Assembly: GCA_001599815.1 (NCBI GenBank)
Contig: BCIA01000005.1
Coordinates: 4,844,472 to 4,908,471, forward strand
DNA length: 64,000 bases
Direction: 5' to 3'
Source: Furcasterigmium furcatum
Lineage: Eukaryota; Ascomycota; Sordariomycetes; Glomerellales; Plectosphaerellaceae
The position numbers were made by a program, and so were the translations under genes. Under the pieces are notes generated by a model. That model saw nothing but the letters and a program-made list of their open reading frames with translations, did not search any database and was not told where the DNA came from. Positions 10,531 to 21,103 of the stretch are shown here, piece after piece (positions within the stretch are counted from its first letter, which is position 1; the number at the start of each line of letters is the position of its first letter).

Positions 10531-11470
10531 ATCCGCACTTCTCTTGCCGGCGTCGGTTAAGTTTTCGGAGGCAGTCTTGCTGGGGTTTCCCTTTTGGGCA
10601 GTGGGATCGAATGCTGGCCTATATAGCTTGGCATCTCAAGGGTCCACGTACTACAGGAGCCTATATGCGCCTTATATTGCGGACGTAATTTGGATCAAGT
10701 CATGACACCGGGATATCGGTATTTAGCGGGGTAATACAACGGCCTACTTTCACTGCAATCTGTCGACATTGTATTAGTCTTTGAAGTGCTCCGCTCCAAT
10801 GAATTCTATTTATCCAAATTAACGGGCTTCCTCGCGGAGCAGTGCCCGGCCTGTCTCTGGGACTGGTATTCATTCCGGAGGAGGTAACTCCTACTATCCC
10901 CGCTCAGCTCCGGCAGATTTGATGGGAACTTCGGCAGATCGTGATAAGTTCTATGTTACCGGTTGAGACCAAGTAGTGGCGTTGGGCTGGGGACCTGAAC
11001 CAGAGACTATAGCTACCTCTTAGGTTTAGTCGGGGCGTCTGATCACCATCCCCCTTTCGGCTTAATAGTCATATAGGTGTCGCCGACCATCGTACGGAGT
11101 AGAGTGCAGATACTACTCACTCCATGTTATGTAATGGACGACATCGGATGGACTTTGTTTCATCAGGGTGAAGCCACACCGATTAGCACTAGTAGGTAGA
11201 CTTCTTGACGAAGTCCAAAACCCTGATCAAATTACAGCGCCTCGCCATGAGACGAACCGAACAAAAGGCGCGTTCATCCATGTGGATTCTGACATCAAAA
11301 CTAATCAACTCTGTTCACAAACTAATCGGGAGGATTGAACCGATCAAATTCGCCTGGATGAATGTGATTGGCGATCTAACTTTCTACCAAAACCTACTGC
11401 ATGAATGCCTGAATGTAGAGGACTGTAAGGAAAGCGTTGACGTGGATAATCTGTTGCGGCAACCGACCGC

Positions 11471-12465
11471 TCAAACCACAGCTGGCCCCTTGTGAGGCGA
11501 CTGAGCATCTTGTCCCATGGCTCCTCCAGGTCCCTCCACCAGTGGCGGCTGAACAGCGTGTCGCATCCGATGGAAGCCGAGGAACAGGAAAATAACCAGC
11601 ACGACATACTCAGCCAACAAGCACATCAGCGCGAACCCGACCGCCGATCCGAAGATGGGATCCCACGTGGAGTACAGGTTATCCGCCGTAAACGCATACA
11701 ACAGGCCGTAGGCGGTCCGAACCGCGAGGAAGGGGACGCTGAGGAGCGCAAAGGGGATGTACTAGGATGGTCAGCGGTGGAACTCGGTCGGGGCGTGTAT
11801 AGAACACTCACATAATAGCCGCTGGGGGAGATGCGGTGCTTCTGGGTAAGGAGGTAGACCAGCTCCACTGCAGCCAAGGCGAGGATCACGGCGAGAATGA
11901 CATAGGCGGCCTTGGTGAGGCCATTGGCGCTCGGGATGGTCGAGTCATCGCTGCCGAGTCCACCGGCGACGACGAGGAGTATGATCGCGGTCAGGAATAT
12001 GATTCTGACGATCTTGAGAAATTGTCGAGCGCGTGAGTTCTCATCGAGGCTGGACTTCAAACTGCGTTCGGAAAATATGTCAGTAGCCTGAAAAGCAAGC
12101 TGTCGTGAGAATGGAATGGAAATCATACGTGATGCGGATGATGCCGATGAGGCTCACGAGCAGGGGAATGAGGCCCACGTTGAGCAGCACAAAGTCGGCG
12201 ATGATGAGGCCGATGTCGTTGGGATTGGAGTTTCGGATGATGGAAATGATTCCTCCAGCAAGTCGGACTGGACGAATGTCAGTGATTGACTCTATCAGAG
12301 AATAGGGCGGGGAAGCTAAGTACGCAGGCAGAAGGTCGTCATGGGATACCATGCCATCCGCGGCCGATTGTTCCAGTTTCTAACGAGGACAAAGACGGCA
12401 ATGGGAAGCATGGGGGTGTAGAAGACCACCTGGGCGATCCCCACGGACAGATGCGGGTTCATCAT
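11471..12465 (-). CDS. Seven-helix fungal membrane protein (DUF7702-like)
   Basis: Four exons (12324-12465, 12129-12267, 11812-12061, 11471-11761) with introns of 56, 67 and 50 nt give 273 aa. The start (MMNPHLSVGIAQ) opens directly into helix 1 (VVFYTPMLPIAVFVLV). Further helices include RLAGGIISII, IADFVLLNVGLIPLLVSLIG, IIFLTAIILLVVAGG, AAYVILAVILALAAVEL, IPFALLSVPFLAVRTAYGLLY and ALMCLLAEYVVLVIFLFLGF, giving seven in all. The conserved RNSNPND segment follows helix 2. This matches the widespread, uncharacterised fungal DUF7702 pattern as I remember it. The short cytosolic tail is Pro/Gly-rich. Role unknown; sensing or transport at a membrane is possible. Confidence 0.8.
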
Positions 12466-13472
12466 TGTGAGAGGGAGTCGATGATGGACTTGTTGTTTTG
12501 TTCAGGAATGTTGATGTCGAATGGTGAATTGAGTTGTGAGGAAGACATAAATCCTTGCGATACTCCTCATCTTATTATATCCGGGCCTCGGTACTGTCAA
12601 GTTCTTTGTCTGCACAGAGCGACCGTCGCTCGTGGCCGTCTCAGCCGTCTCAGCCGTCGCACTCGCATGCGTTCGGAGACCCCGCGGCAACGTCAGTGGC
12701 TCAATTCGCGGCCTATTCTACAATCAGCCCTATTCGGGGAACCGGCAAGGCGTGGTTCGCGTGGTGAAAGGCTGTATGGTGGCATTAGACCCCATTCCAG
12801 CCTAGTTCGACCCATATGACGGGCCGTTCGGATACGGCATGCCGATGAGACACCGCGACGCTGGCGCGGAGCTTGGAGCTGCCTAGACCAAGCCACGGCC
12901 GAGGACGTGTATGGTTGCGACTATTACTCATAGGGGGAGGCTCGAGGGTGGCAGTGGTTGTAGACTAACCGTCTATGGTGGCGAGCCTCGAATGGAATCC
13001 CTTTCTTGGCCTGACTTCTCGAGACTAAGGACCTGAATTCTTCTGAAGCCACCGGTGAAGAGGCACCTTTCACGAGGCCTCCATAAGAATATGCTGAGAT
13101 TCTGAGGAGTCTGCCTGGAGTCTGCCTTGAAGTGAGTACCAGTCGGTCAAATCGGAGATTCCCCATCTCCCCGGTCCCTCCGTTGTCCGGGCTGAGATCA
13201 AACAGTTATCACCCTGCGCGGCGGTTTTGCTGTCCGAACCTCCGTCTCGGCCCGGACTCAGCCTCACACAGCTTTGTCGAGGTGAACTGACACGCTTACT
13301 ACCATTCACCCTGAACTCGGAGATGTTCATCCCAGATACTCTGTGCATAGAAAATAAGGAAATTGGAGTGGAACATTCTGAGAATGCATGCAGACGGTAT
13401 CAATTTCGCCGTTCCTTACTTGCACGCCCCTTTTGACCGTTTGACGGACATTCAATATCCTACGACGGTCAA
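12466..13472. other. Intergenic region, 1.0 kb
   Basis: This lies between the start of the membrane-protein gene and the 3' end of the GH3 pseudogene. Only short unsupported open frames occur. Nothing else is recognised. Confidence 0.55.
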
Positions 13473-16236
13473 TTATAGCCACCAATCTGTCGCTGCAATC
13501 TCAAATTGACCAGCAACAGCTACATCCTGACTGCTACATCCGACGAGAATGTCATACAGTCCTCTCTCCCCTACCCACATGTCTGTATCCTCGTCCCAAA
13601 TGCGAACTGCGTCTCGTCGGCTGATGATGATCTGGACAGACATGGAGCCGTACGCTGGGACAGTGACCTTGGAGAAACCCTTGAGCTCCTTCACAGGCCG
13701 ATGAGGGACCGCTGTCTGACGACGGACGTAGACCTGGACCACTTCTCTGCTGGTTCGAGCGCTCTGATTGTGCACGGCAGCCGTGACAATCAGATCACCC
13801 CAGGCGGCCTCCGACTCTCGGAGACTGAGGCCATCTATCCTGAACTTGGAATAAGAAAGCCCGTGTCCGAAGGGAAACAAGACAGGGGTCTGGAGTTTCT
13901 CGTAGTATCGGTAACCCACGAACGCGTCCTCGCCATACCAAGAGCTGTGATTTTCAGACCCAAAATTCAGAAAAGCCGGGGTGTCCTCGATGTGATGCGG
14001 CAGTGTCATGGGCAGCTTTCCACTAGGGTTCTCGTTGCCAAACAGGACATCGGCGATTGCGTTCCCCGCCTCGTTGCCGCCATACCAAGCCTGTAAGATA
14101 GCCGGTGCGTCTTGAGCCCAAGGCATAGCCACGGCAGTACCGGACTGGACGACAACAGCCAAGTTGGGGTTGGCGTCGATCAAAAGGCGTATCAGCTCGT
14201 CGGAGCGCCCAGGCAGCGCCATGTGTTGGCGGTCGAAGCCCTCGGACTCTAGATTCTCCTATTCGCGAAGATGTCGATTAGCAAGGGAGTCTTCGAACTC
14301 TTGGAGCGAACAAGGGCACGAACATTCAGTCCCACCTAGACAACGACCTGATCGGCGGCTTTGGCAAAGGCAATAGCATCAGCCAACTCCTCGGTGGGAT
14401 CAACGTGTTTGGCGGACCCCAGGCGGAAACCCCCAGCTCCAATATTTTCCGCTCCCACCTTGGGATTGCTCTGTGTCGACGGGGTTCCGAACTCGAGTCG
14501 AATGGTAGCTACTTCGCCGGCCGCCAGGTGGATTGATCCCACCTCTTCTCGAGTGCCAGACCCAAAGAAGCTCTTGCCCGGGGTTTGGTGTGTTGCATTG
14601 TCGACGACGAGCTTGTCATTGACGAACAGCTTACCCACGCCACAGACAGTGAGGCCGAATACGTACTCGCCGTCGACGTCTGGGTAGAAGTGAGCTTCGA
14701 GGGATACGAAGAATCGATTTCCGCTTAGATCTGGGTGTTTGTAGTCTAAGAACGAACCATCGTGTTACCAACAACAAGTTCGTCAAACGGCACTCTCATC
14801 GTGTCCTGATCTGAGTCCTTGAAGAAATTCAGTACAACACCCGATTGCCCGCATGGCGTGCGTAAGATGCCGTTCATCAAAGGAAGATACTCATCGCTCA
14901 TGATGCCCTGCGAATATGTGACGGGAGCGTTTGATCGGCTCTTGATACCCTCAAACCGGGTGACTGCGTACATGGGCACGACGGCCGCCGACCCTCCACC
15001 GTTGATGACAGCGATCTTCGCGTTGGGGCCTATGACGGCAGTCTGAGCAGTTTCATCAGTCATTCTGACACTGACTAGGTATGGAGGAGACATGCGGGAC
15101 CTCGTACTATTTTGTTTGCCGAGAAAGGGAGAACTTCGCTGTCATTCTTGATGAGGACAATAGAAGAACAGCTCGCTTCGTGCAGTAACGCCTCGGCAGC
15201 AGTCATGTTTTCAACGTTGTCTGGCGCACGCTCGGGCAGCCCGCTGTCAATAACTCTCTTTGTGAGACGCAAGTCACTGCGCACTCTGTCGTCGAGCACA
15301 TGCAACGGCACATTGTTCGCACGTATCGCTTGGCTGAGCGCATTGCCTCTCCACAGTCTTGGCCCAGGCATTTCAAGATCCAATCCGGCACAGACAGCCT
15401 CAGATACCGAGTAGGTGCCTAGCCTGCCAGTGGTCGTCAGTCACTGTCGGGCTGAGTCTCCCGGGCGGGCCGAGTTATCGTGAGAGCACTCACCAGTTAC
15501 TCATGACGAAGCCGCGATACTGCCACTCCTCCCTGAGAACCTTTGTCAGGAAGAATGGGCTCTCGCTCACATGAACCCCGTTGACCTTGCTACAGGTAGT
15601 CATCAGCGCCTAAAGCTCTGCCTCAAGTGCCATCTCGAAGGGTCGGAGATAGATCTCCCTCAGCGCCCGGCTCGATACCTTGCAGTCGACTGATTTGCGG
15701 GTACTCCTGCTCGTTGCAGACAAAATGTTTGACGGCGGCCGCTACGCCCCTGGACTGCATGCCTCGGATCTCCGCGGCGGCCAGACGTCCAGTGAGCAGC
15801 GGATCCTCGCCGAAAGCTTCGAGGCCGCCGCCACCGAGTGGCGATCGCTGAATGTTGACCGTGGGCCCCAAAGCAACGCTCACACCCGTGGCGCATGCTT
15901 CCTCGGCCATCAAGACGCCCACTCGCCGCAAGAGCTCCGGATCCCACGTCGCGCCCAGGGCCGTGCTACAAGGGAAGCAGGCTGTCGGTGTACCGTTGAA
16001 GAAGCGAGTACCGCGATGCCATTGGGGCCGTCCGACGTACGGACGGAAGGCACGCCCAGACGTGGGATGGCTTGAGTGTGCCAAAAGTCGCTTCCTGGTT
16101 GAGGTTCCACATGTCCACGCGGGCCGGAATGTGGAATGTGTGGTATATTCGTGGACGCGCCCGAGAGGAACTTAATCTTCTTATTCAGAGTAAGTTGCGA
16201 TAGGACTCTCTCAATGTCGAAAGTACCGGCTGACAT
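13473..16236 (-). pseudogene. Broken GH3 beta-glucosidase with PA14 domain
   Basis: The parts run in family order: N-terminal DFWHTQAIPRLGVPSVRTSDGPNG; substrate region with KHFVCNEQEY; MSNWLGTYS; C-terminal GH3 half; PA14 insert (GKLFVNDKLVVDNATHQ); and an intact end including YGGNEAGNAIADVLFG and fibronectin-III-like sequence. The reading frame is broken at several points: frameshifts near 16012-16018, 15688-15693 and 14748-14758, and in-frame TAG codons at 15610-15612 and 14336-14338. The catalytic nucleophile Asp of the usual SDW motif is Asn here (codon 15496-15498). Genuine introns seem to remain near 15423-15494 and 15050-15110. The last 250 codons (13473-14222) are still open. A working copy would hydrolyse beta-glucosides; this one is very probably dead. 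An upstream ATG at 16284 is also in frame. Confidence 0.85.
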
Positions 16237-16284
16237 GATGGCTGGTGGCGGCGGCAGTGAGTGAGTGAGTGTATGGATACTCAT

Positions 16285-16989
16285 CGCAGGGGCAGGCCAT
16301 GTCTGGTCTGAGCCATCTCGGATATCGAGATCTATTTAAACCCGCCAGACTGTATCAGGTAGATCGATCAGTATCGCGTCATTGAAGCTAGCCAGACAAG
16401 ATCCACGTTGATGTGCTGGCTGCTTGGGCCGGTCGGATTGCACGCATTAAGAGATGCAGCATCAGACACGCTTCAGTGTTCACTGTAATACCGCGGACCT
16501 ACTTGAAATACTGCCTCTCGTGCTCTACTAAAATAGGTGCGCGTTGGTACTGCTGCTTGTGGTTCCAGATGCCGCCAGGCACCGTTATCCTCCAACAAGG
16601 ACAGCAGCCATCACGACAACGTTGCGTCAAAAGCTCTCCCCAATCACCCCTCGGATGGCTAGCGGGTGAGCTGGGTGAACCTGCCGCTTTAAGATCACTC
16701 GCCAGTCACCCAGTCGCGCGGCGGCTAGGTGAGCGAGTGATCTCAGGGGTGACTACAGCTACCATGGTCGGTACCTCGGTCTCTGGGTTCCGCTTCACAT
16801 GACTCTGATGCCCCAATGATCCAACCCTTTTTAGTGCAAGTGGCAGGCTGGTTGTCTGCAATACGATTCCCCAGGTGGCCATAATTCATACGCAATGTAT
16901 TTTCTTGCCTCCTCCAGCATCGCTGAACGGGGAGAGTTAGCAGCCCATGACTGAACCAGCGACTCTTGAATGAGGACACACCTGCGGTT
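16285..16989. other. Intergenic region with a hairpin
   Basis: This carries the former GH3 promoter and the 3' side of the BTB remnant. Apart from the inverted repeat at 16692-16743 I see no defined element. Confidence 0.5.
16692..16743. repeat. 11-bp inverted repeat (hairpin) in G/C-rich repetitive stretch
   Basis: AGATCACTCGC at 16692-16702 is matched by its exact complement at 16733-16743, with a 30-nt spacer. Nearby stretches (GGGTGAGCTGGGTGA and GGTGAGCGAGTGA) are related direct repeats. It may be the end of a small degenerate transposable element. Confidence 0.45.
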
Positions 16990-17530
16990 TTCATTTGTAA
17001 CCCTAGGTCCAACACTGCGTCATGCTTTCTGGTAGGGTCTATGTAGGAACTAGCATGATCAAGTATAAGCGTAGATGTCGCCTCCATAAATATTGCTTGG
17101 CTGCGGAAAACGAAGGCCGCCATGGCTAACGTCCAGAGTTCCGTCGGATCACATGTGATTTTCAGCTAAGTGTTTATAGCGAATGCAAGAGGAGTGAAGC
17201 AGTCGTATTTGTCGCATACGACAGCCACCTGGAGAAGCTGATTGGGACTAAGGACTTGTGGAGTATCATCGTTGCGGCCACGGATGACATTGAAAACAAT
17301 CTCAACCGCTTCTGCATTGTCTTCTGGAACGGTAATCTCCACCAAATCATGTTCTTTTAGCTTACACCTCTCTTTGAAGTTTAAGGCTAAGCGTAGTCCG
17401 AAAGATAGGAGACGCAGTTGTCACGAAAAGAGAGTACACCCGCAGGCTTTAGCAACTCGGACTAACGATGAAGATGACATCTTTACTGGAAGTAATGTCG
17501 CTCGTCGCCTGTCCGGTATTATTAGCGGCG
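16990..17530 (-). pseudogene. Decayed BTB/POZ-domain gene
   Basis: Reading the minus strand gives DVIFIV, then LRVYSLFVTTASPIFR, NFKERCKLKEHDLVEI, VPEDNAEAVEIVFNVIRGRND, LLQVAVVCDKYDCFTPLAFA and ELWTLAMAAFVFRSQAIF in order. This is the layout of fungal BTB/POZ proteins, which mediate protein-protein contacts. The frame is interrupted by TAA at 17449-17451, by a frame change between SPIFR and NFKER (about 17375-17390), and by TAG at 17166-17168. The last part (16743-17123) is still open. Ends are approximate because the flanks have diverged too far to place start or stop. Confidence 0.7.
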
Positions 17531-18229
17531 GTGGAGACGTTAAGAGCTAAGGTGGTGCTGTTAAACGAGCAATGATGAGAAGGCGATGCCACACCCGAAT
17601 GCCCGTCACCTTCCTGAGTACTAACATGACTACCCCTGCGGCATATGTATATGATGACTTAAGTGAGGCGTGGAGTCCTAGAGCCGTAGATAAATGATGT
17701 ATCCTATTATTCGGCAGAAGCTGATTTCGCCTCCGTGCTTCAGGCCTGATGACATCAAGTCTTCGGTTCACCAGGATGTGGTTGTCGTCGGCCGTAGGAA
17801 CGTTATCGGTTGTCACGGTCATCTTTCAGGAGCACTGTACTGAATGTTATGCACGAAGCGACTGGTTAAGTTAACTGCGTCCTCCGTCTTGCATAATCGC
17901 CCCCTCCCCCCCCCGTATCGCGTGGGTTCACCACTCCGCCCACGAAAGTCGACGGAAGATCAGCAGCGTCACCCCCAGCAGCGATGACCGGACGCATGTA
18001 TGGACTCGGAACCCAGTGGTCAGCCCGGCCACCAAGGAGACCAGTGTGCCACAACGACCGAGCCTGCGGCACGCTTGTGGGGTGAACCGAGACGACTCAG
18101 ACCGTGACAAATCGGATATTCACCCAAGCGCCGTCATGGGGCATTCATGCGCATCCATAATGTAAAACGCCTGGTTGCCTGGACGACGACACACAAGACA
18201 AAATTTTAGCCACGGCATCCACAGGTCCC
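17531..18229. other. Intergenic region, 0.7 kb
   Basis: This lies between the BTB remnant and a tandem repeat. A 91-codon open frame on the minus strand (17547-17822) has no recognisable domain and may be part of the decayed BTB locus. Confidence 0.5.
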
Positions 18230-18302
18230 CACCCAACAGCTCCACCCAACAGCTCCACCCAACAGCTCCATCCAACAGCTCCATCCAACAGCTCCATCCA
18301 TG
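18230..18302. repeat. 13-bp tandem repeat, about 5.5 copies
   Basis: The unit CCCAACAGCTCCA is repeated with only a C/T change at the first base in later copies. It lies 40 bp before a TATA-like element and about 120 bp before the orphan gene start, so it may sit in a promoter. Confidence 0.85.
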
Positions 18303-18341
18303 CAACCCGAGGCAAAATGAGCGGCGTCTGAGTGCGATGTG

Positions 18342-18349
18342 TATATATT
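18342..18349 (+). promoter_or_regulatory. TATA-like element
   Basis: TATATATT lies 71-78 bp upstream of the ATG at 18420. Its position supports that ATG over an in-frame ATG at 18339, which would overlap the element. Confidence 0.45.
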
Positions 18350-18419
18350 TGGGACGCCCTGGTTATCGCTGGTCGGTTGTGTACCTCATGCCATCTCCGA
18401 CGGATGCACCCCGACAGAG

Positions 18420-19385
18420 ATGGACCATCATCCCCCAGATTACTCTTTCCATTCTCCCGACCAACACCCCATGGACGCATGGCCATCCCCACACGGCCAG
18501 CCGCGCCGGGGCAGCATTCCATCTGCGCCGCAGAACCCCAGCCTTCCGCCGTATCCCTTTTTACGCCCGCCTCCGCCCTACTTCGATGCCAGCATCTCGT
18601 CTTATCAAGCCGCACAGCCTCCAGATATGGCCGATATCGAAATGCTGGGCTCATGGTGGTATGACACACCTTCCTCTTGCTATGGAACGCTCGCCGCCTC
18701 GTCCGTTGAACCTCCTTTCGCGGACCCGCGCCGCGTAGATGGCTCTCCCGGCCAACCGCCCGACGCTGATGCGTACTCCTTTCCAGGCTCGCAGGACTTA
18801 ACGTTGTATCCGGGATTGCAAGACGGGAGCGCGGGCTCGCTGCACCTGGGTCCCCAGATAATGATGCGGGCGTCCTCCCCTTTCTCGCATCGTTTTTTCG
18901 GGATAAGCCCGGATGAGGCTTCCTCCGCCATGGCCACGGCCGATTGGCCTGCCTTGGCACCATCAGCCTCGCCTCTGGTAGCGCTGCCGCTGAGCGTCCA
19001 AAATTCCCCAGAGTTTGCGGCCCTCGAACGAAGGATGCCTGACGTGCTGCGCCTCAAGGAGATGGTCTTTCCAGGAAAGCCTCTGACTTACAAGATGCTC
19101 CAAGACCTCTTCCTCATTTCAGCGTTCATGTTTGGCGCCGGATACAACACCACCCTTACATGGGGGAGCTTTCTCTTTGGTGACTTAAACGCGAATGCCG
19201 CACAGATGAGGGTTCGCCGGCTGGCAGCTGCTAATCCCCAGGTGCAATTGGCCCTGCACGTTGGAAGGGACGTCAGAAGAAACCATCCGGATGTCAACAA
19301 AGTCAAGCTCCCGCCGTGGGACGGGGAGGTGCAGGAGAGCGAGTTAGGTGCTGAGGGGGTTAGTTCTTGGATGGTCGATGGTTAA
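18420..19385 (+). CDS. Hypothetical protein, Pro-rich N-terminal half
   Basis: A single exon of 321 aa starting MDHHPPDYSFHSPDQHPMD. The first half is low-complexity and rich in Pro, Ser, Tyr and His (SLPPYPFLRPPPPYFD). The second half (about residues 195-320) looks folded: ALERRMPDVLRLKEMVFPGK, then a helix-like LLQDLFLISAFMFGAGY stretch and an Arg/Lys-rich end (VRRLAAANPQ). There is no signal peptide. The layout, a disordered N-terminus followed by a basic helical region, resembles some regulators, but I recognise no DNA-binding domain. Its open frame and promoter elements support a real gene; its family is unknown to me. Confidence 0.55.
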   Translation: MDHHPPDYSFHSPDQHPMDAWPSPHGQPRRGSIPSAPQNPSLPPYPFLRPPPPYFDASISSYQAAQPPDMADIEMLGSWWYDTPSSCYGTLAASSVEPPFADPRRVDGSPGQPPDADAYSFPGSQDLTLYPGLQDGSAGSLHLGPQIMMRASSPFSHRFFGISPDEASSAMATADWPALAPSASPLVALPLSVQNSPEFAALERRMPDVLRLKEMVFPGKPLTYKMLQDLFLISAFMFGAGYNTTLTWGSFLFGDLNANAAQMRVRRLAAANPQVQLALHVGRDVRRNHPDVNKVKLPPWDGEVQESELGAEGVSSWMVDG

Positions 19386-19926
19386 ATCAGAGCATATCCG
19401 ATCCATCACGAGGTCGTGAAGGGAAGGTATTAACAAAGTATTGGTGAACAGTGTGCAGATGTATACAAGTAGAGCTCAAGGAAGCGTCGATATCCAGATC
19501 AAAAGTGAATGCGAGTTCATGCAGTCAGCGGATGGATTCTTTTGATTTGCGCTTACACGCGCAGCCCCCCAACATCCTTGCTGTGAGCGAAGTCACAGAG
19601 AGGACACTCCTTGGCCTGCAAGATCCGTTTCCCCCTCCGTGAGCTCTTTTGGGGAATGGAAACACCTAGGAGTGTGAGCGTAGTCGCTGCCCCTGACATG
19701 GCTGACTGGAAGGATGAGGAGTCTTTTCCTGAAGCAAGGCCCATTGCCAACCGATCCGTCATGGGTGACGGGTCTAGTGCTCTGGACAACACTGACGACT
19801 TCCTAAGTCACGACGTAGATGTCATTCACAAGGATCCCCCGTAGATTTTGGGACAGGATGAGTTTGGAGATGTCAAAATGACGACAACTGACTGGGTTTG
19901 CGCAACGGGTAATATCTGACAGTAAG
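19386..19926. other. Intergenic region, 0.5 kb
   Basis: No gene is supported. I searched it for a signal-peptide exon belonging to the downstream cysteine-rich gene and found no convincing one. Confidence 0.5.
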
Positions 19927-20319
19927 ATGGAGGAACGAGAGCTGGGGAAAGTGGGGCATGGGGTGGGTACCATTTCTATTTCTGGGCGAAACGCCACGAA
20001 TAGGTGGGGATCCAGCTGCTTTGGCGCCAAGGCGCTGCACTCGCACGACGAGTCCCACGGACACCCGCACGTCGACAAGACGAAGCGTGACAAGGGAAAG
20101 AAGGAGTGTCTTGCGAACCACGGAGGAAAGAACTGCTCCAAGGCCTACCGCATCAACAAAGGCCGCTGCAAGATGAACCCTAAGACCTGCATGGATTACA
20201 ACGGCATTGTCACGGACTGTAAGAACTACTCTTCAGGGTGGAAAAAGTATAGGAACTTTGTGGATAGCGATTGTGATGTGTCGTTGGGGAAGGGCCATTG
20301 CTGGAACGAGGTTATGTAA
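19927..20319 (+). CDS. Small basic cysteine-rich protein (N-terminus uncertain)
   Basis: The open frame gives 130 aa, of which the part from GAKALHSHDESHGHPHVD onward looks genuine. It is rich in Lys, His and Cys: eight cysteines (one in SSCFGAK and seven between KKECLANHGG and GKGHCW), consistent with a disulfide-bonded secreted peptide. The first 35 residues look non-coding, and a possible 3' splice site (GATCCAG) lies at 20007-20013, so the real leader exon may lie upstream; I could not find one. It could be a secreted effector-like or antimicrobial-like peptide, or a gene that lost its leader. No family is recognised. Confidence 0.45.
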   Translation: MEERELGKVGHGVGTISISGRNATNRWGSSCFGAKALHSHDESHGHPHVDKTKRDKGKKECLANHGGKNCSKAYRINKGRCKMNPKTCMDYNGIVTDCKNYSSGWKKYRNFVDSDCDVSLGKGHCWNEVM

Positions 20320-20599
20320 ATACCCAAGTATCATTACGCCGCTCACCTTGGCGACGAGATCCGGGAAGCGGCTGTTCCATAGTACCTGGAGCAATTGTGT
20401 TTCACCTTGTTAGCCCCCCCGCCTTGATTACCCTGCCTATCACCCTGTCTGTGGGTGTAAAGCGGCGGGGCAGGGTGACCTGCAGCGGAGCGAAATACGC
20501 AACTTTGCCGCGATGAGGGGCCATCACTCAACGTGAATGGATGGATACAAGTCCTCATGGCTAGATTGCACGGATCTTAACCAAAAGTCAAAATCTCAC

Positions 20600-20975
20600 T
20601 TAGAACCGTGGCCTCTCGGCCTGAGGTGTAAGGCGGGCAAGATCTGTGGTACGTATCGTCAGCAATCTTATCCGCACACTGAGAATCCCCGCCGTGGTGG
20701 TGTACTTACGACGCCTCTCGCCCGTCTCCCAGTCGAACGATCCGCTGTGTGCGGTAACCCTGTTATCCCAGACGACCACTGTACCAGGAGCCCATTGCAC
20801 CCTCGCCTGAATGTCTTGCGAGAAGGCGATGTGGTCATAGAGGAACTTGAGCAGATGGTCGCTCTCCTCCTGCTTGAACTGGACGATGCGTCGCGTGAAC
20901 TGAGGGTTGACGAACAGGGTCTTCTCGCCAGTCACGGGATGAGTTCGAACAACAGGATGTATCCGAGAGTCCCCC
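20600..20975 (-). pseudogene. 3' fragment of a TauD/TfdA-family dioxygenase
   Basis: Only the C-terminal quarter is present: HPVVRTHPVTGEKTLFVNP, WAPGTVVVWDNRVTAHSG (the distal iron-binding His) and, after a 66-nt intron (20644-20709, GTAAGT...ACAG), HLARLTPQAERPRF and a stop. These are hallmark sequences of fungal TauD proteins, Fe(II)/2-oxoglutarate dioxygenases of about 350-390 aa that attack sulfonates and similar compounds. Upstream of HPVV the frame meets a stop and no HxD half is found before the next gene begins at 21104. The remaining intron is still consensus, so truncation looks more recent than general decay. Confidence 0.75.
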
Positions 20976-21103
20976 GGTTAGTCAAAACATGTTTCGTCGC
21001 TTTTCCCTACCATGAACCGCTGGAACCGCGGTAATGATGTAAGTGATTCCAGGGCCGCTACACTCGAAAGCAGGGGAGAACAAGCTTGTACTTGGTATTG
21101 TGG

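Larger units (their letters stand above)
10138..11470. other. Intergenic region, 1.3 kb
   Basis: This holds the GH6 promoter and the 3' flank of the seven-helix membrane protein gene. The part near 10700-11400 is richer in A+T. A 96-codon open frame at 11205-11495 overlaps the end of the membrane-protein gene and shows no domain, so it is not called. Confidence 0.55.
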
